DNA from: an uncultured Altererythrobacter sp.
Lineage (GTDB): Bacteria > Pseudomonadota > Alphaproteobacteria > Sphingomonadales > Sphingomonadaceae
Reading direction: 5' to 3'
DNA: 64,000 bases
Assembly: GCA_946886565.1 (NCBI GenBank)
Contig: CAMPIX010000003.1
Coordinates: forward strand, 124,001 to 188,000
The notes below the pieces were generated by a model. It searched no databases. It was given only the letters and a program-made list of their open reading frames with translations, and was not told where the DNA came from. Both the position numbers and the translations under genes were made by a program. Every line of letters begins with the position of its first letter. The stretch's first letter is position 1. Of the stretch, positions 30,411 to 39,565 are shown piece after piece.

Positions 30411-30751
30411 AGAATTTCCTCGATCCGCTCGGGCGGACGGCACAGGCGCACGCCTTTCCCGGTTTCCACCAGCGGACGCTCGACCAGCTTCGGGTCGGCG
30501 GCCATTGCGTCGAGCACTGTGTCGTCGTCGGCCTCGGTCAGCCCGCGCTCCTTTGCGTCGGTGCCCTGCGTGCGCAGTCCCTCGCGCGGGGCAATCCCGG
30601 CGTCGCGGTAGAGCTGCGCCAGCTTGTCACGGCTCGGCGGGGTCTTCAGGTATTGCACCACTTCCAGCTCGATATCGTCGCGCGCTTGCAGCGTTTCGAG
30701 CGCGGCGCGCGACTTGCTGCAATTCGGGTTGTGCCAGATCGTCGCCTTCAT
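30407..30751 (-). CDS. arsC: Arsenate reductase (glutaredoxin-coupled ArsC/YffB family)
   Basis: 114 residues with a thioredoxin fold. The N-terminus IWHNPNCSKSR carries the catalytic Cys11; VERPLVETGKGVRLCRPPE is the typical C-terminal part. The family reduces arsenate to arsenite with glutathione and glutaredoxin, but many members have no proven arsenic role, and no arsB, acr3 or arsR is near. Confidence 0.87.
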   Translation of the reverse strand: MKATIWHNPNCSKSRAALETLQARDDIELEVVQYLKTPPSRDKLAQLYRDAGIAPREGLRTQGTDAKERGLTEADDDTVLDAMAADPKLVERPLVETGKGVRLCRPPERIEEIL

Positions 30752-30767
30752 CGGTGTCTCCTTGGGG

Positions 30768-31310
30768 TCATTCGTCAGGCGCCGTCATCGCCGGCACCTC
30801 TGCCGCCGCATCCTCGGCGCTGATTCCCGGCGCGGGGGCGGCGCTGATGCGTTCGACGCGGCGCGCGACGCGGCCGGCGCGCTGCACCGCGCGCACCAGC
30901 CGCGGATAGACCCCGCAGCGGCACACGTTCGGGATCGCGGCCTTGATGTCCTCTTCCGACGGATCGGGGTTCTTCGCGATCAGCGCCGCCGCCGCCATCG
31001 CGATCCCCGGCGTGCAGAACCCGCACTGGATCGCCTGTTCGGCAACGAGCGCCTGCTGCACCGGGTGCGAGCGGTCGCGGCTCAGCCCCTCGATCGTGGT
31101 GACGTAGCGCCCCTCGGCCTCGGCGAGCGTGATCAGGCAGGATCGCAGCGCCTCGCCGTCGACGATCACCATGCACGCGCCGCAATCTCCCGCCCCGCAG
31201 CCGTACTTGGTGCCGGTGAGGTTGGCCGCCTCGCGCAGCGCCCAGAGCAGCGGTGTCTGCGGATCCATGTCGAACGCGAGCGGCCGGTCGTTGACGGTGA
31301 GTGCGGTCAT
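30768..31310 (-). CDS. 2Fe-2S subunit of a molybdenum hydroxylase (IorA-like)
   Basis: 180 residues from the ATG at 31310. Two 2Fe-2S domains are seen: plant-ferredoxin type GCGAGDCGACMV with a later C, and the helical domain CGFCTPGIAM ... CRCGVYP. This is the small subunit of xanthine-oxidase-family enzymes such as isoquinoline 1-oxidoreductase. Normally the molybdopterin large subunit follows; here the next gene is arsC, 17 bp away, and no large subunit exists in the window. It has about 30 extra Ala/Pro-rich C-terminal residues. Confidence 0.9.
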   Translation of the reverse strand: MTALTVNDRPLAFDMDPQTPLLWALREAANLTGTKYGCGAGDCGACMVIVDGEALRSCLITLAEAEGRYVTTIEGLSRDRSHPVQQALVAEQAIQCGFCTPGIAMAAAALIAKNPDPSEEDIKAAIPNVCRCGVYPRLVRAVQRAGRVARRVERISAAPAPGISAEDAAAEVPAMTAPDE

Positions 31311-31391
31311 CGCGCTGCCTATCGCACGACGCCCCGGGCGCAGACAAGCAACGGCTAGGCAGAAGCGCGCCGCCTCGCTATCGGGCCCGCC

Positions 31392-32738
31392 ATGAGCGAG
31401 GCGGCCAAGCTGACCCGCGAATCGATCCGCGGCCATCTCGTGACCCAGACCCTGCCGATGATGATCGGGGTCGCGGCGATCATGTCGGTCGGACTGGTCG
31501 ACGCCTATTTCATCGGGCAACTGGGCAGCGCCGAACTGGCCGCAGTCGCCTTCGTCTTCCCGGTCACTATCGCCCTGTCGAGCCTCGCGGTCGGGGTGAT
31601 GGTGGGGATCAACTCGGTGATCGCGCGCGCGCTCGGCGAAGGCGACGTCGAGCGCGCGGCGCGGCGGGCGAACTTCGGCGTGGTCTTCGCAACCGGCCTC
31701 GGCGTGGTGCTCGGCCTCGCGCTCTACCTGCTGCTCGACCCGCTGTTCCGGCTGATGCAGGCGTCCGACCAACTGCTGCCGCTGATCCGCGAGTATATGG
31801 CGCCGTTCGCGCTCGGCATGCCGGTCCTGCTGCTGCAGATGGCGCTGAACGGCGTGCTGCGCGGCCAGGGCGAGGCGCGCAAGACCTCGTTCGTCGCGTT
31901 CACCTTCGCCGGGGCGAACTGGGTGCTCGATCCGCTTCTGATCTTCGGGGTGTTCGGGTTCGAGGGGTTCGGCATGGCCGGCGCGGCCTACGCCACGATC
32001 TCCGGATATGCGCTGGCGATCGTGGTCGCGCTGTGGCTGATCCACGGCACCGCGTTGCCGATCCACCCGACGCTGATCCGCGAGTGCCGAATGGGCGAAT
32101 CGGCGCGCGCGATCGTGCGCGTCGCGGGGCCCGCGGCGTTCTCCAACGCGGTCAACCCGATCGGCCTCGCAGTCCTGACCGCACTGCTTGCCTCACAAGG
32201 CGAAGCGGCTGTGGCGGGGTTCGGCGCGGCGGGGCGGCTGCAGAGCTTCGCGGTCGTACCGCTGCTCGGCCTGTCGGGCTCGATCGGCGCGATCGTCGGG
32301 CAGAACTGGGGTGCCGGCCGCCCCGAGCGGGCACGCAGGGCGATGCTCGAGGCCGGGCTGTTCTGCGTCGGCTATGGCGCTCTGCTGGCGGTGGTGCTGT
32401 TCGCCGCCGGCCAGTGGTTCGCCGACTTCTTCACCGACGATCCGGCGGTGATCGCGGAGTTCGACAGCTATCTGCGGATCGCGGCGTGGGGCTATGCCGG
32501 ATTCGGCCTCTTGATCGTCGCCAACGGTGCGCTCAACGCCGTCGACAAGGCCGGCTGGGCGCTGACGCAAAGCTGCGCACGCGTCTTTCTCGTCATGCTT
32601 CCTTTTGGATGGGTGCTTCGTGCGGCATGGGGTGCAGAGGCTGTCTATGCGGCCGAACTGGCTGCCAATGTTATGGGCGGCGCGATCGCGGCGCTGATCG
32701 TCTGGCGCGTTCTGCGGCGCTTTCCGGAATGCGGGTGA
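31392..32738 (+). CDS. MATE-family efflux transporter
   Basis: 448 residues with about twelve hydrophobic helices. The two-half MATE pattern is seen: TQTLPMMIGVAAIMSVGLVD, MVGINSVIARALGEGD in the first half and GAIVGQNWGAGRPERARRAM in the second. It exports cationic compounds using sodium or proton gradients. Ends 60 bp before cheA, divergent from the 2Fe-2S gene. Confidence 0.92.
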   Translation: MSEAAKLTRESIRGHLVTQTLPMMIGVAAIMSVGLVDAYFIGQLGSAELAAVAFVFPVTIALSSLAVGVMVGINSVIARALGEGDVERAARRANFGVVFATGLGVVLGLALYLLLDPLFRLMQASDQLLPLIREYMAPFALGMPVLLLQMALNGVLRGQGEARKTSFVAFTFAGANWVLDPLLIFGVFGFEGFGMAGAAYATISGYALAIVVALWLIHGTALPIHPTLIRECRMGESARAIVRVAGPAAFSNAVNPIGLAVLTALLASQGEAAVAGFGAAGRLQSFAVVPLLGLSGSIGAIVGQNWGAGRPERARRAMLEAGLFCVGYGALLAVVLFAAGQWFADFFTDDPAVIAEFDSYLRIAAWGYAGFGLLIVANGALNAVDKAGWALTQSCARVFLVMLPFGWVLRAAWGAEAVYAAELAANVMGGAIAALIVWRVLRRFPECG

Positions 32739-32745
32739 CCTTTCG

Positions 32746-32795
32746 TTAACCATCCTTGGCCATACCCCCTCTTCGACGACCGAGGGGCATGGGGT
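32746..32795 (+). promoter_or_regulatory. Leader of the che operon: CtrA-like half-site and CGAGGGGCATGGGGT motif
   Basis: TTAACCAT at 32746-32753 equals the CtrA half-site known from Caulobacter. At 32781-32795 lies CGAGGGGCATGGGGT, which recurs with one mismatch before the GGDEF-EAL gene (38009-38023), also about 40 bp after a TTAAC. Shared control of both transcripts is inferred. Confidence 0.4.
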
Positions 32796-32798
32796 TTG

Positions 32799-35141
32799 AT
32801 GGACGATCTGCTGGCAGACTTCGTGGCCGAAACCCGCGAGATGCTTCAGGCAATCGAGGGCGAGATCGTGGCGTGGGAAGCCGATCCCACCGACCGCGCG
32901 CGTCTCGATGCGATTTTCCGCTTCGTTCACACCGTCAAGGGCAACTGCGGCTTCTTCGACTTTCCCCGGCTGGAGAAACTGAGCCACGCGGCCGAAAGCG
33001 CGCTGTCCGAAGTGCGCGCCGAGCGCCGCCGCGCAAGCAGCGCGCTGGTGACCGCCGTTCTCGCGATCATCGACCGGATCAGCGACATGATCGACGCGAT
33101 CGATGCGGGAGAGGATCTTCCCGCGGGCGGCGACGAGCTGCTGATCGCCGCGCTCGAACCGGGTCGCGACGAACCCGACAGCGAAAGCATCCAGGCCGCG
33201 GAGCATGCCGGACCCAAGGCGGCGCGCCATTGCAACGGCACACGCTCGATACGCCTGCCGGTCGAACTGCTCGACCGCGTGATGAGCGGCGTGTCCGACA
33301 TGGTCCTCGCGCGTAACGAACTCGCCCGGCGGCTGCGCGAACTCGGCGCGGATCCTTCGCTCGAGGGACCGTTCGAACGGCTTTCCGGAATCCTGGACGG
33401 GGTGCGCGAAGGCGCGACTCGGATGCGGATGCAGCGGCTCGAACACCTGTTCAGCGCACTCCCGCGGATGGTGCGCGATCTCTCATCGGAGCTCGGCAAG
33501 CAGGTCATGATCGACCTCGAGGGCGGCGACGTCGAACTCGACCGCGAGATGATCGAATCGGCGCGCGACCCTTTGACCCACATCATCCGCAACGCGATCG
33601 ACCACGGGATCGAACCGCCCTCTGCGCGGCTCGCCGCAGGCAAGCGCGAGATCGGCATGATCACCGTCTCAGCCCGGCGCACCGGCAATCGCATAACCAT
33701 TGCCGTCAGCGACGACGGCCGCGGCATCGCGCTCGCGAGGCTCCGCGAGAAGGCGGTCGCCGGCGGCGTGGTCGGCGCAGCCGAAGCCGTGGGAATGAGC
33801 GACGAAGACGCGCTCGACCTGATCTTCGCCCCCGGCTTCTCGACGGCGGACAAGGTCAGCCAGGTTTCCGGCCGCGGGGTCGGGATGGATGTCGTGCGCG
33901 CGAACATCGAGAAGATCGGCGGCACCGTTTCGGTTTCGAGCGCCGAGGGCGAAGGCACCATCGTCTTCCTCCATCTGCCGTTGACGCTCAGCATCGTCGA
34001 AGGGCTGACCGTGACCGTCGGCCAGCACACGCTCGGTCTGCCGCGCTCCTACATCGTCGAGATCGCGCGCAGCGTGTCGCACGCGATCGAAGTCGAGCGG
34101 CTCGGCGACGGCATCTTCCTCACCTTCCGCGGTGAGCGCGTGCCGTGCCTCGATCTCGCCGAAGTGCTCGCGCTGCCCGAGCGGCTCGACCTCGACCGTG
34201 CGACTTTCGTGTTCGTGCGGCTCGTCAGCGGCGACCTGTTCGCGCTGGCGGTCGACCGCGTGCTCGACAATGCCGATTTCGTGTTGAAGCCCTTGCCGCC
34301 GGTCCTCGCCGGGATCGGACTGTTCGGCGGCACCGCGCTGCTCGATGACGGACGGCCGATCCTCAAGATCGACGTGCCCAGCCTTGCCGAGCGTTACGGC
34401 CTCGTCAGCCATACGCGCATCCGCAGCGCCGTCCCCGAAGCTGCAGCGGAGGTCGCTGCCCCGGCCGAGCAAGCGGTGGTCTTCACCGACTTCGCAGGCC
34501 GCCGCCGCGCGCTGCGAATGCGGCCGATCCAGCACATCCACACACTCAGAACCGCCAACACCGAAGCGACCGACAGCGGCCTGCTCGCCGCAGTCGACGG
34601 ATCGATCCTCCCGCTGCTCGGGGTCGATGCGGGCGATCTCACGAAGGAATCGTTCACTGCGCTGCGGCTGGGAGACGGCGAAACCGAACTGCTCTACGCG
34701 GTTGCGGCGATCGTCGACACGGTCGATCTGCCCGGCGCGATCGCGCCGCTGGAGGGCGACGAGACGCTCGAAGGCAGCGCACTGATCGACGGCGCGATCG
34801 TAGGCGTGATCGACACCCACCGGCTGTTTGCCCGCCACGGACGCGCTGCTGCTGCGCCCGCGCGCCGCCCCACCTGTCGCCTGCCCGCCTCGGACCCGTG
34901 GGTCGCCAGCTTCCTCGAGCCGCTGATCCGTTCCGCGGGCTACGAGGTGTTCGCGAGTGCCGAGGGTTCGGCCGACGTCTCGATCGTGCTCGACGAACGG
35001 GAGGAGCCCGGCGCGGCGGCAGCAGTGGTACGCCTGCGCTCGCAACCAGATGCGGACGGCGACGGCGCCGCGAGCATTTATCGCTACGATCGCGACGGGC
35101 TGCTCTCCGCCCTCGCCCATGCCCGCGCGGGAGCCCGCTGA
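32799..35141 (+). CDS. cheA: Chemotaxis histidine kinase CheA with extended C-terminus
   Basis: 780 residues from the ATG at 32799 (a TTG one codon before is possible). P1/HPt domain at about 1-105 with phospho-accepting H44 in FVHTVKGN; no recognisable P2 domain; P3 dimerisation at about 148-210; P4 ATPase at about 210-395 with N-box IIRNAIDHG, G1 SDDGRGI and G2 GRGVGMDVV; P5 CheW-like at about 396-535. Then about 245 extra residues: a second, weaker CheW-like region (VVFTDFAGRRRALRM onwards) and a tail (about 690-780) resembling a receiver without clear acidic residues. First gene of cheA-cheW-cheY-cheB-cheR; its stop overlaps the cheW ATG by one base. Confidence 0.93.
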   Translation: MDDLLADFVAETREMLQAIEGEIVAWEADPTDRARLDAIFRFVHTVKGNCGFFDFPRLEKLSHAAESALSEVRAERRRASSALVTAVLAIIDRISDMIDAIDAGEDLPAGGDELLIAALEPGRDEPDSESIQAAEHAGPKAARHCNGTRSIRLPVELLDRVMSGVSDMVLARNELARRLRELGADPSLEGPFERLSGILDGVREGATRMRMQRLEHLFSALPRMVRDLSSELGKQVMIDLEGGDVELDREMIESARDPLTHIIRNAIDHGIEPPSARLAAGKREIGMITVSARRTGNRITIAVSDDGRGIALARLREKAVAGGVVGAAEAVGMSDEDALDLIFAPGFSTADKVSQVSGRGVGMDVVRANIEKIGGTVSVSSAEGEGTIVFLHLPLTLSIVEGLTVTVGQHTLGLPRSYIVEIARSVSHAIEVERLGDGIFLTFRGERVPCLDLAEVLALPERLDLDRATFVFVRLVSGDLFALAVDRVLDNADFVLKPLPPVLAGIGLFGGTALLDDGRPILKIDVPSLAERYGLVSHTRIRSAVPEAAAEVAAPAEQAVVFTDFAGRRRALRMRPIQHIHTLRTANTEATDSGLLAAVDGSILPLLGVDAGDLTKESFTALRLGDGETELLYAVAAIVDTVDLPGAIAPLEGDETLEGSALIDGAIVGVIDTHRLFARHGRAAAAPARRPTCRLPASDPWVASFLEPLIRSAGYEVFASAEGSADVSIVLDEREEPGAAAAVVRLRSQPDADGDGAASIYRYDRDGLLSALAHARAGAR

Positions 35142-35575
35142 TGGACGGTCTGTTGCTCCTCACCCGCATCGCCGGCCGCCCGGCCGCGTTTCGCGCGTGC
35201 GACATTCGCTCGATAATCGAGATCGGAGAGATCACCCCGGTGCCGCGTGCGCCTGACTATGTCGCCGGCCTCGCCGCGCTGCGCAGCCGCGCGCTGACCG
35301 TGATCGACAGCCGCGCCGCGCTCGGCGTTTCCGAGCCCGCGAGCACACCGGACGAGCGAGCACCGGTCGTGGAAGTCGACGGCCACGCTTACGCGCTGCT
35401 CGTCGACCGCGTCGACGACGTCGTTTCGGGAATCGGACAGCCGACCCCGGCCGCCGCCACGCTCGGTCCCGACTGGACGCGGGTCGCGCAGGGCATGATC
35501 GAAACCACCGCCGGGCCGGCGACTCTGGTCGACGTCGTCGCCCTGATCTCCGGGCCCCGCCGGGCCGCAGCTTAA
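35141..35575 (+). CDS. cheW: CheW-like chemotaxis coupling protein
   Basis: 144 residues, ATG overlapping the cheA stop (TGATG). The sequence follows the CheW fold: RAFRA-type strand, SIIEIGEITPVPRAPDYVAGLAALRSRALTVIDSR without its middle is typical (VPRAPDYVAGL matches the consensus VP.AP.yv.Gv.n.Rg.v.pV.dlr). It links receptors to CheA. It is short and the LRGRILPVIDLR motif is altered to LRSRALTVIDSR. Followed by an inverted repeat before cheY. Confidence 0.88.
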   Translation: MDGLLLLTRIAGRPAAFRACDIRSIIEIGEITPVPRAPDYVAGLAALRSRALTVIDSRAALGVSEPASTPDERAPVVEVDGHAYALLVDRVDDVVSGIGQPTPAAATLGPDWTRVAQGMIETTAGPATLVDVVALISGPRRAAA

Positions 35576-35581
35576 ACGATT

Positions 35582-35602
35582 GGTTACCCGCGTAGGATAA
35601 CC
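35582..35602 (+). promoter_or_regulatory. Inverted repeat between cheW and cheY
   Basis: GGTTACCC (35582-35589) and GGATAACC (35595-35602) pair at seven of eight positions around a five-base loop. It sits 27 bp before the cheY start and could be an operator or an RNA hairpin tuning cheY expression; neither is shown. Confidence 0.3.
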
Positions 35603-35628
35603 GGGAGCCGTAATAAGGATCGCATGAG

Positions 35629-35994
35629 ATGAAGAACTGCCTGATCGTCGACGATTCACGGGTCATTCGCAAGGTTTCGCGCCATATTCTCGAATCGCTC
35701 GGATTCGCGGTGGAGGAAGCGGAGAACGGCGAAATGGGCATCGCGCAGTGCGAGAAGGCCATGCCCGATCTCGTGCTGCTCGACTGGAACATGCCGGTGA
35801 TGACCGGGATCGAATTCATCACACACCTGCGCCGCATGGCCGGCGGGGATGCGCCCAAGGTGGTGTTCTGCACGACCGAGAACGATGCCGCGCACATTCG
35901 CGAGGCGATCGGTGCGGGGGCAGACGAATACGTGATGAAGCCGTTCGACCACGAAACCCTCCAGATCAAGCTCCAGCTCGTCGGCATGGCCTGA
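35629..35994 (+). CDS. cheY: Chemotaxis response regulator CheY
   Basis: 121 residues, a single receiver domain. Acidic pair D8-D9 (VDDS), phospho-acceptor D52 in LLDWNMP, T82/T83 in FCTTEND and K104 in MKPFDHE are all in place. Phosphorylated by CheA, it would bind the flagellar motor switch or another target. The ATG at 35629 follows AAGGATCG. cheB starts 11 bp after its stop. Confidence 0.95.
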   Translation: MKNCLIVDDSRVIRKVSRHILESLGFAVEEAENGEMGIAQCEKAMPDLVLLDWNMPVMTGIEFITHLRRMAGGDAPKVVFCTTENDAAHIREAIGAGADEYVMKPFDHETLQIKLQLVGMA

Positions 35995-36005
35995 GGAATT
36001 TTTCG

Positions 36006-37109
36006 ATGGGCGCGGGCAGCATGATCGCGACCAGCGGGGCCGAACATTTCGCAGCGTCCTCGCCCATTCGGGTAATGATCGTCGACGATTCGCTGACGGT
36101 GCGCTCGGTGCTGTCCAAGATCATCGCGCCGGAGCCCGGCATGATCGTCGTCGGCAAGACCGGCAGCGCCGAGAATGCGCTGCTCGATCTCGCGAAATCG
36201 CCCGCCGACGTCGTGCTGCTCGATCTCGAGATGCCCGGGATGGGCGGACTCGACGCGCTGCCCAGGATTCTGTCTGAAAACCCGGCCACGCAAGTGCTCG
36301 TGGTATCCTCGCTGACCGTCGCCGGGGCCGAACACACACTCGCCGCGCTGTCGATGGGCGCGGCCGATACCATGCTCAAGCCGCGCAGCGGCGAGTTCGA
36401 CGAAGGTTATCGGACCGCGCTGCTCCAGCGAATCCGCGCGCTCGGGCGGCGCAGCCGGATGGATGCCGGCGATGGTTATCCCGAAGCCCCGCCCCCGCTG
36501 CTCGCGCGCAACAACCCTCACCTGCCGCTCGAAATCGTCGGAATCGGCGCGTCGACCGGCGGCATCCACGCGCTCTGCGTCCTCCTGCGCCATCTGCCCC
36601 GTCAGGTCGCAGCGCCGATCCTCATCACGCAGCACCTGCCTGCGAGCTTCATGCCGGTCTTCGCGCGCCAGCTCGAGCTGGCCAGCGGGCGCGCGGCGGT
36701 GGTGGTGGAGGAACGCACGCCGATCGAGAGCGGGCGTATCCATGTGGCGTCCGGCCACGGCCATATGATCCTGCGCCGGCAAGGCGATCGCCTGGCGGCG
36801 ACCACTGCCGCGTTCAAGGTCGCAAGCGGCTGCATGCCCTCGGTCGACCCGATGTTCGAAAGCATGGGCGATGTGGCCGGCGGCGGCGCGCTCGGCGTCG
36901 TCCTGTCGGGGATGGGGCGCGACGGCGCGACCGGCGCCGAGCGGCTCGTCCGCGCGGGTGGCAACGTCATTGCACAGGACGAGGCGAGTTGCTCGGTCTG
37001 GGGCATGCCGCGCGCGATCGCCGAAGCGCATCTCGCCTCCGCCATCCTGCCGCCTGAGAAGATCGCGCTGAGGATCGCCACGCACGCCGGAGAAGCGGCG
37101 TGGAAGTGA
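36006..37109 (+). CDS. cheB: Chemotaxis protein-glutamate methylesterase CheB
   Basis: 367 residues. Receiver domain (about 20-140) with D73 in LLDLEMP and the lysine of LKPRSG; catalytic methylesterase domain (about 172-365) with S183 in GASTGG, H210 in TQHLP and D306 in GMGRDGATGA. It removes methyl groups from receptors for adaptation. The start at 36006 has GAGGAATTTTTCG upstream; a second ATG lies five codons later. Its end overlaps cheR by 10 bases. Confidence 0.95.
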   Translation: MGAGSMIATSGAEHFAASSPIRVMIVDDSLTVRSVLSKIIAPEPGMIVVGKTGSAENALLDLAKSPADVVLLDLEMPGMGGLDALPRILSENPATQVLVVSSLTVAGAEHTLAALSMGAADTMLKPRSGEFDEGYRTALLQRIRALGRRSRMDAGDGYPEAPPPLLARNNPHLPLEIVGIGASTGGIHALCVLLRHLPRQVAAPILITQHLPASFMPVFARQLELASGRAAVVVEERTPIESGRIHVASGHGHMILRRQGDRLAATTAAFKVASGCMPSVDPMFESMGDVAGGGALGVVLSGMGRDGATGAERLVRAGGNVIAQDEASCSVWGMPRAIAEAHLASAILPPEKIALRIATHAGEAAWK

Positions 37110-37960
37110 CGCAGATCTCGCACAAGATCATCGCCGATCTGCTGCTGCGGCACACCGGACAGCAGCTCACCGAGGGCCGGCTGTGGCGGATCGGCAGCGC
37201 GCTGGCCGGCCTGTTCCGCGAATATGGCATCGACAACTCCGACCAGCTCGTCTGCCTGCTCTCGGCCCAGACTTCGGACGAGCTCGAGCGCAAGGTGATC
37301 GAGGCGCTGCTCAACAACGAGACCTATTTCTTCCGCGATCACCAGCTGTTCGGACAGCTCACCGAAACGGTGCTGCCCGATCTCGCCGCCAAGCGCGCCG
37401 CCAGCAAACGGCTGTCGATCTGGTCGGCCGGATGCTCGACCGGGCAGGAGGCGCTGTCGCTGTCGATGGTCTTCGCCGACCGGCCCGAGCTGTGGCGTGG
37501 CTGGACGATCGACATCCTCGGCACCGACATCTCGACCAAGGCGGTCGCCGCCGCGCGCCGGGCCTGCTACACCCAGTTCGAGATCCAGCGCGGCCTCGGC
37601 GTCGCGCAGATGCTCAAGCACTTCAACGAAACGCCGCGCGGCTGGGAGCCGGATCCGGCCCTGCTCGCGCCGATCCGCTACCGGGTCGGCAACGTGCTCG
37701 ATGCGCAGGCGCGAATCGAACGGTTCGACCTCGTCCTGTGCCGCAACGTGCTGCTCTATTTCGATCAGGCGACCAAGGCGCGAGCGTTCGACCGCCTGTC
37801 CTCGAGCCTGCGTGAAGACGGCTGGCTGATGCTGGGCGCAGGCGAGACCGTGACCGGCAAGACCGGTGTGTTCGCGCCCGCAACCGGAGTCCAGGGGCTG
37901 TTCAAGCGCGCCCGCCGCAACGAGCCGGCAACGCCTTCGGGGGCGGCGGCTGCAAGGTAA
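37100..37960 (+). CDS. cheR: Chemotaxis methyltransferase CheR
   Basis: 286 residues starting at a GTG inside the end of cheB. N-terminal helical domain, then a SAM-binding domain with IWSAGCSTGQEALSL and NNETYFFRD, LVLCRNVLLYFDQ. It methylates receptor glutamates. No beta-subdomain tether is obvious, and the single receptor in the operon lacks a C-terminal CheR-binding pentapeptide. Confidence 0.95.
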   Translation: MEVTQISHKIIADLLLRHTGQQLTEGRLWRIGSALAGLFREYGIDNSDQLVCLLSAQTSDELERKVIEALLNNETYFFRDHQLFGQLTETVLPDLAAKRAASKRLSIWSAGCSTGQEALSLSMVFADRPELWRGWTIDILGTDISTKAVAAARRACYTQFEIQRGLGVAQMLKHFNETPRGWEPDPALLAPIRYRVGNVLDAQARIERFDLVLCRNVLLYFDQATKARAFDRLSSSLREDGWLMLGAGETVTGKTGVFAPATGVQGLFKRARRNEPATPSGAAAAR

Positions 37961-38008
37961 ATTCCGGCTTAACGCTTCCTTAGGACCGGGCGGATAACGG
38001 TTTCGGGA

Positions 38009-38023
38009 CGAGGGGTATGGGGT
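38009..38023 (+). promoter_or_regulatory. Leader motif before the GGDEF-EAL gene
   Basis: CGAGGGGTATGGGGT matches the cheA leader motif at 14 of 15 positions. Forty bases upstream (37969-37983) is TTAA-N7-TTAG, one base from the CtrA consensus TTAA-N7-TTAA. The ATG within the motif opens a seven-codon reading frame that overlaps the GTG start of the downstream gene. Confidence 0.35.
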
Positions 38024-38029
38024 CAACAG

Positions 38030-39565
38030 GTGACGACTGAGGCAGAGAAAAGCAGCTTCGCGCCGCGCCTTCTGGTGGTCGTCCCACTGGTTGTCCTCAC
38101 GGCGATCTTTGCCGCGATCTCGATCGGCCTGCTGTTCAGCGACGATTTCCCACTCGCCCAGGCTTCGCCGCTGATCTTCGGCGGGGTGGCGATCTACGCG
38201 ATCGCGGTGGTGCTGCTGCTGCGCTTCGGGTTCGCACACGTGGCCCGGCTCGAACGGCTCGGGATGACCGACAGCCTCAGCCATTTGCCCAACCGTCGCG
38301 CGCTGCATCAGAACGTATGCGAGGGGGCACGAACCGAGCAGGAAATGGCGGTCGCGCTGATCGATCTCGACGGTTTCAAGATGATCAACGACCTTTACGG
38401 TCACTCGGTCGGCGACCGGCTGATCAAGGAAATCGCACGCACACTGCGCAAATTGTGCGGCAAGGAGGCGGTCGCCTACAGGCTTGGCGGAGACGAGTTC
38501 GCGATCAGCATGTTCGGCCCGCTCGCCGGAACGGTCCTCGAAGGCATGTGTCGCAGCGTGCTCGACACGCTCTCCCAGCCGGTCGCGATCGAGGATCGGC
38601 GCATCCCCATCGGCGCCAGCATCGGGCTCGCGCGGTCGCAGGCGGGGCACGGCGTGGATTCCTCGGAACTGTTGCGCCGCGCCGATGTCGCGATGTACGT
38701 CTCCAAGCGCGGCGGCAAGATGCGCTGCACCTGGTTCAAGGGCGAATTCGACCGCAGCCTCGAAGCCGTGCGCAATCTCGACAACGAGCTGCGTGCGGCG
38801 CTGCTCAACGACGAATTCCGGGTCCATTATCAGCCGCTGGTGGACGCCAAGACCCATCGCATCGTCGCGGTCGAATCGCTGCTGCGCTGGAACCGGCCCG
38901 ACGGACGCGCGATCACCCCTGCCGAATTCATCCCCGCCGCCGAGGAGTCCGGCCTGATCAACGCAATCGGGCTGTGGGTCCTGCGGCGTGCCTGCACCGA
39001 CGCGCTGCCGTGGGACATCAAGCTGTCGGTCAACATCTCCGCCGCCCAGCTGCGCAACCCCGAGTTCCCCTTCCAGCTCGGGCAGATCCTCGAAGAGACC
39101 GGCCTGCCGCCCGAACGGCTCGAGCTCGAGATCACCGAGACCTGCCTGGTGCTCGATCCCGTCGTGGCCGAGCGCAGCCTCGACCTCGTGCGCGGGCTCG
39201 GGGTCGATGTCGTGCTCGACGATTTCGGCACCGGCTACGCCTCGATCGGGTTCCTGCGCCAGTTCCGCTTCGAAAAACTGAAGCTCGACCGCTCGCTGGT
39301 GGTCGATTCGGCGATCGACGAAAGCTCGCGCGCAATGATGCTCTCCAGCATCTCGATGGCGCGCGCGCTCAAGATGCGCGTCACCGCCGAAGGGGTCGAG
39401 ACCGCCGATCAGGCGGCGATGGTGCGTAGCGCGGGCTGCGATCACATCCAGGGCTGGCTCTATTTCGAGCCGATGCCATCGGGCGAAATCGCCCAGCATC
39501 TTGCCCGACCGGTTTCCGAAAGAGAGGGCGCGGCCGACCAGCGCCGCGGAAGGAAAGTAGCATGA
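38030..39565 (+). CDS. Membrane GGDEF-EAL cyclic-di-GMP protein
   Basis: 511 residues from a GTG. Two transmembrane helices (about 14-36 and 47-69) with a very short outside loop, a GGDEF domain (about 75-240) with intact GGDEF at 153-157, and an EAL domain (about 250-500). The signature EAL is ESL at 282-284, while [13 protein letters not shown] and EITET are kept. No RxxD inhibitory site precedes the GGDEF. It could make or degrade cyclic-di-GMP; diguanylate cyclase activity is the safer guess. Coupled to the receptor gene by an ATGA overlap, so it belongs to the chemosensory operon. Confidence 0.9.
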   Translation: MTTEAEKSSFAPRLLVVVPLVVLTAIFAAISIGLLFSDDFPLAQASPLIFGGVAIYAIAVVLLLRFGFAHVARLERLGMTDSLSHLPNRRALHQNVCEGARTEQEMAVALIDLDGFKMINDLYGHSVGDRLIKEIARTLRKLCGKEAVAYRLGGDEFAISMFGPLAGTVLEGMCRSVLDTLSQPVAIEDRRIPIGASIGLARSQAGHGVDSSELLRRADVAMYVSKRGGKMRCTWFKGEFDRSLEAVRNLDNELRAALLNDEFRVHYQPLVDAKTHRIVAVESLLRWNRPDGRAITPAEFIPAAEESGLINAIGLWVLRRACTDALPWDIKLSVNISAAQLRNPEFPFQLGQILEETGLPPERLELEITETCLVLDPVVAERSLDLVRGLGVDVVLDDFGTGYASIGFLRQFRFEKLKLDRSLVVDSAIDESSRAMMLSSISMARALKMRVTAEGVETADQAAMVRSAGCDHIQGWLYFEPMPSGEIAQHLARPVSEREGAADQRRGRKVA

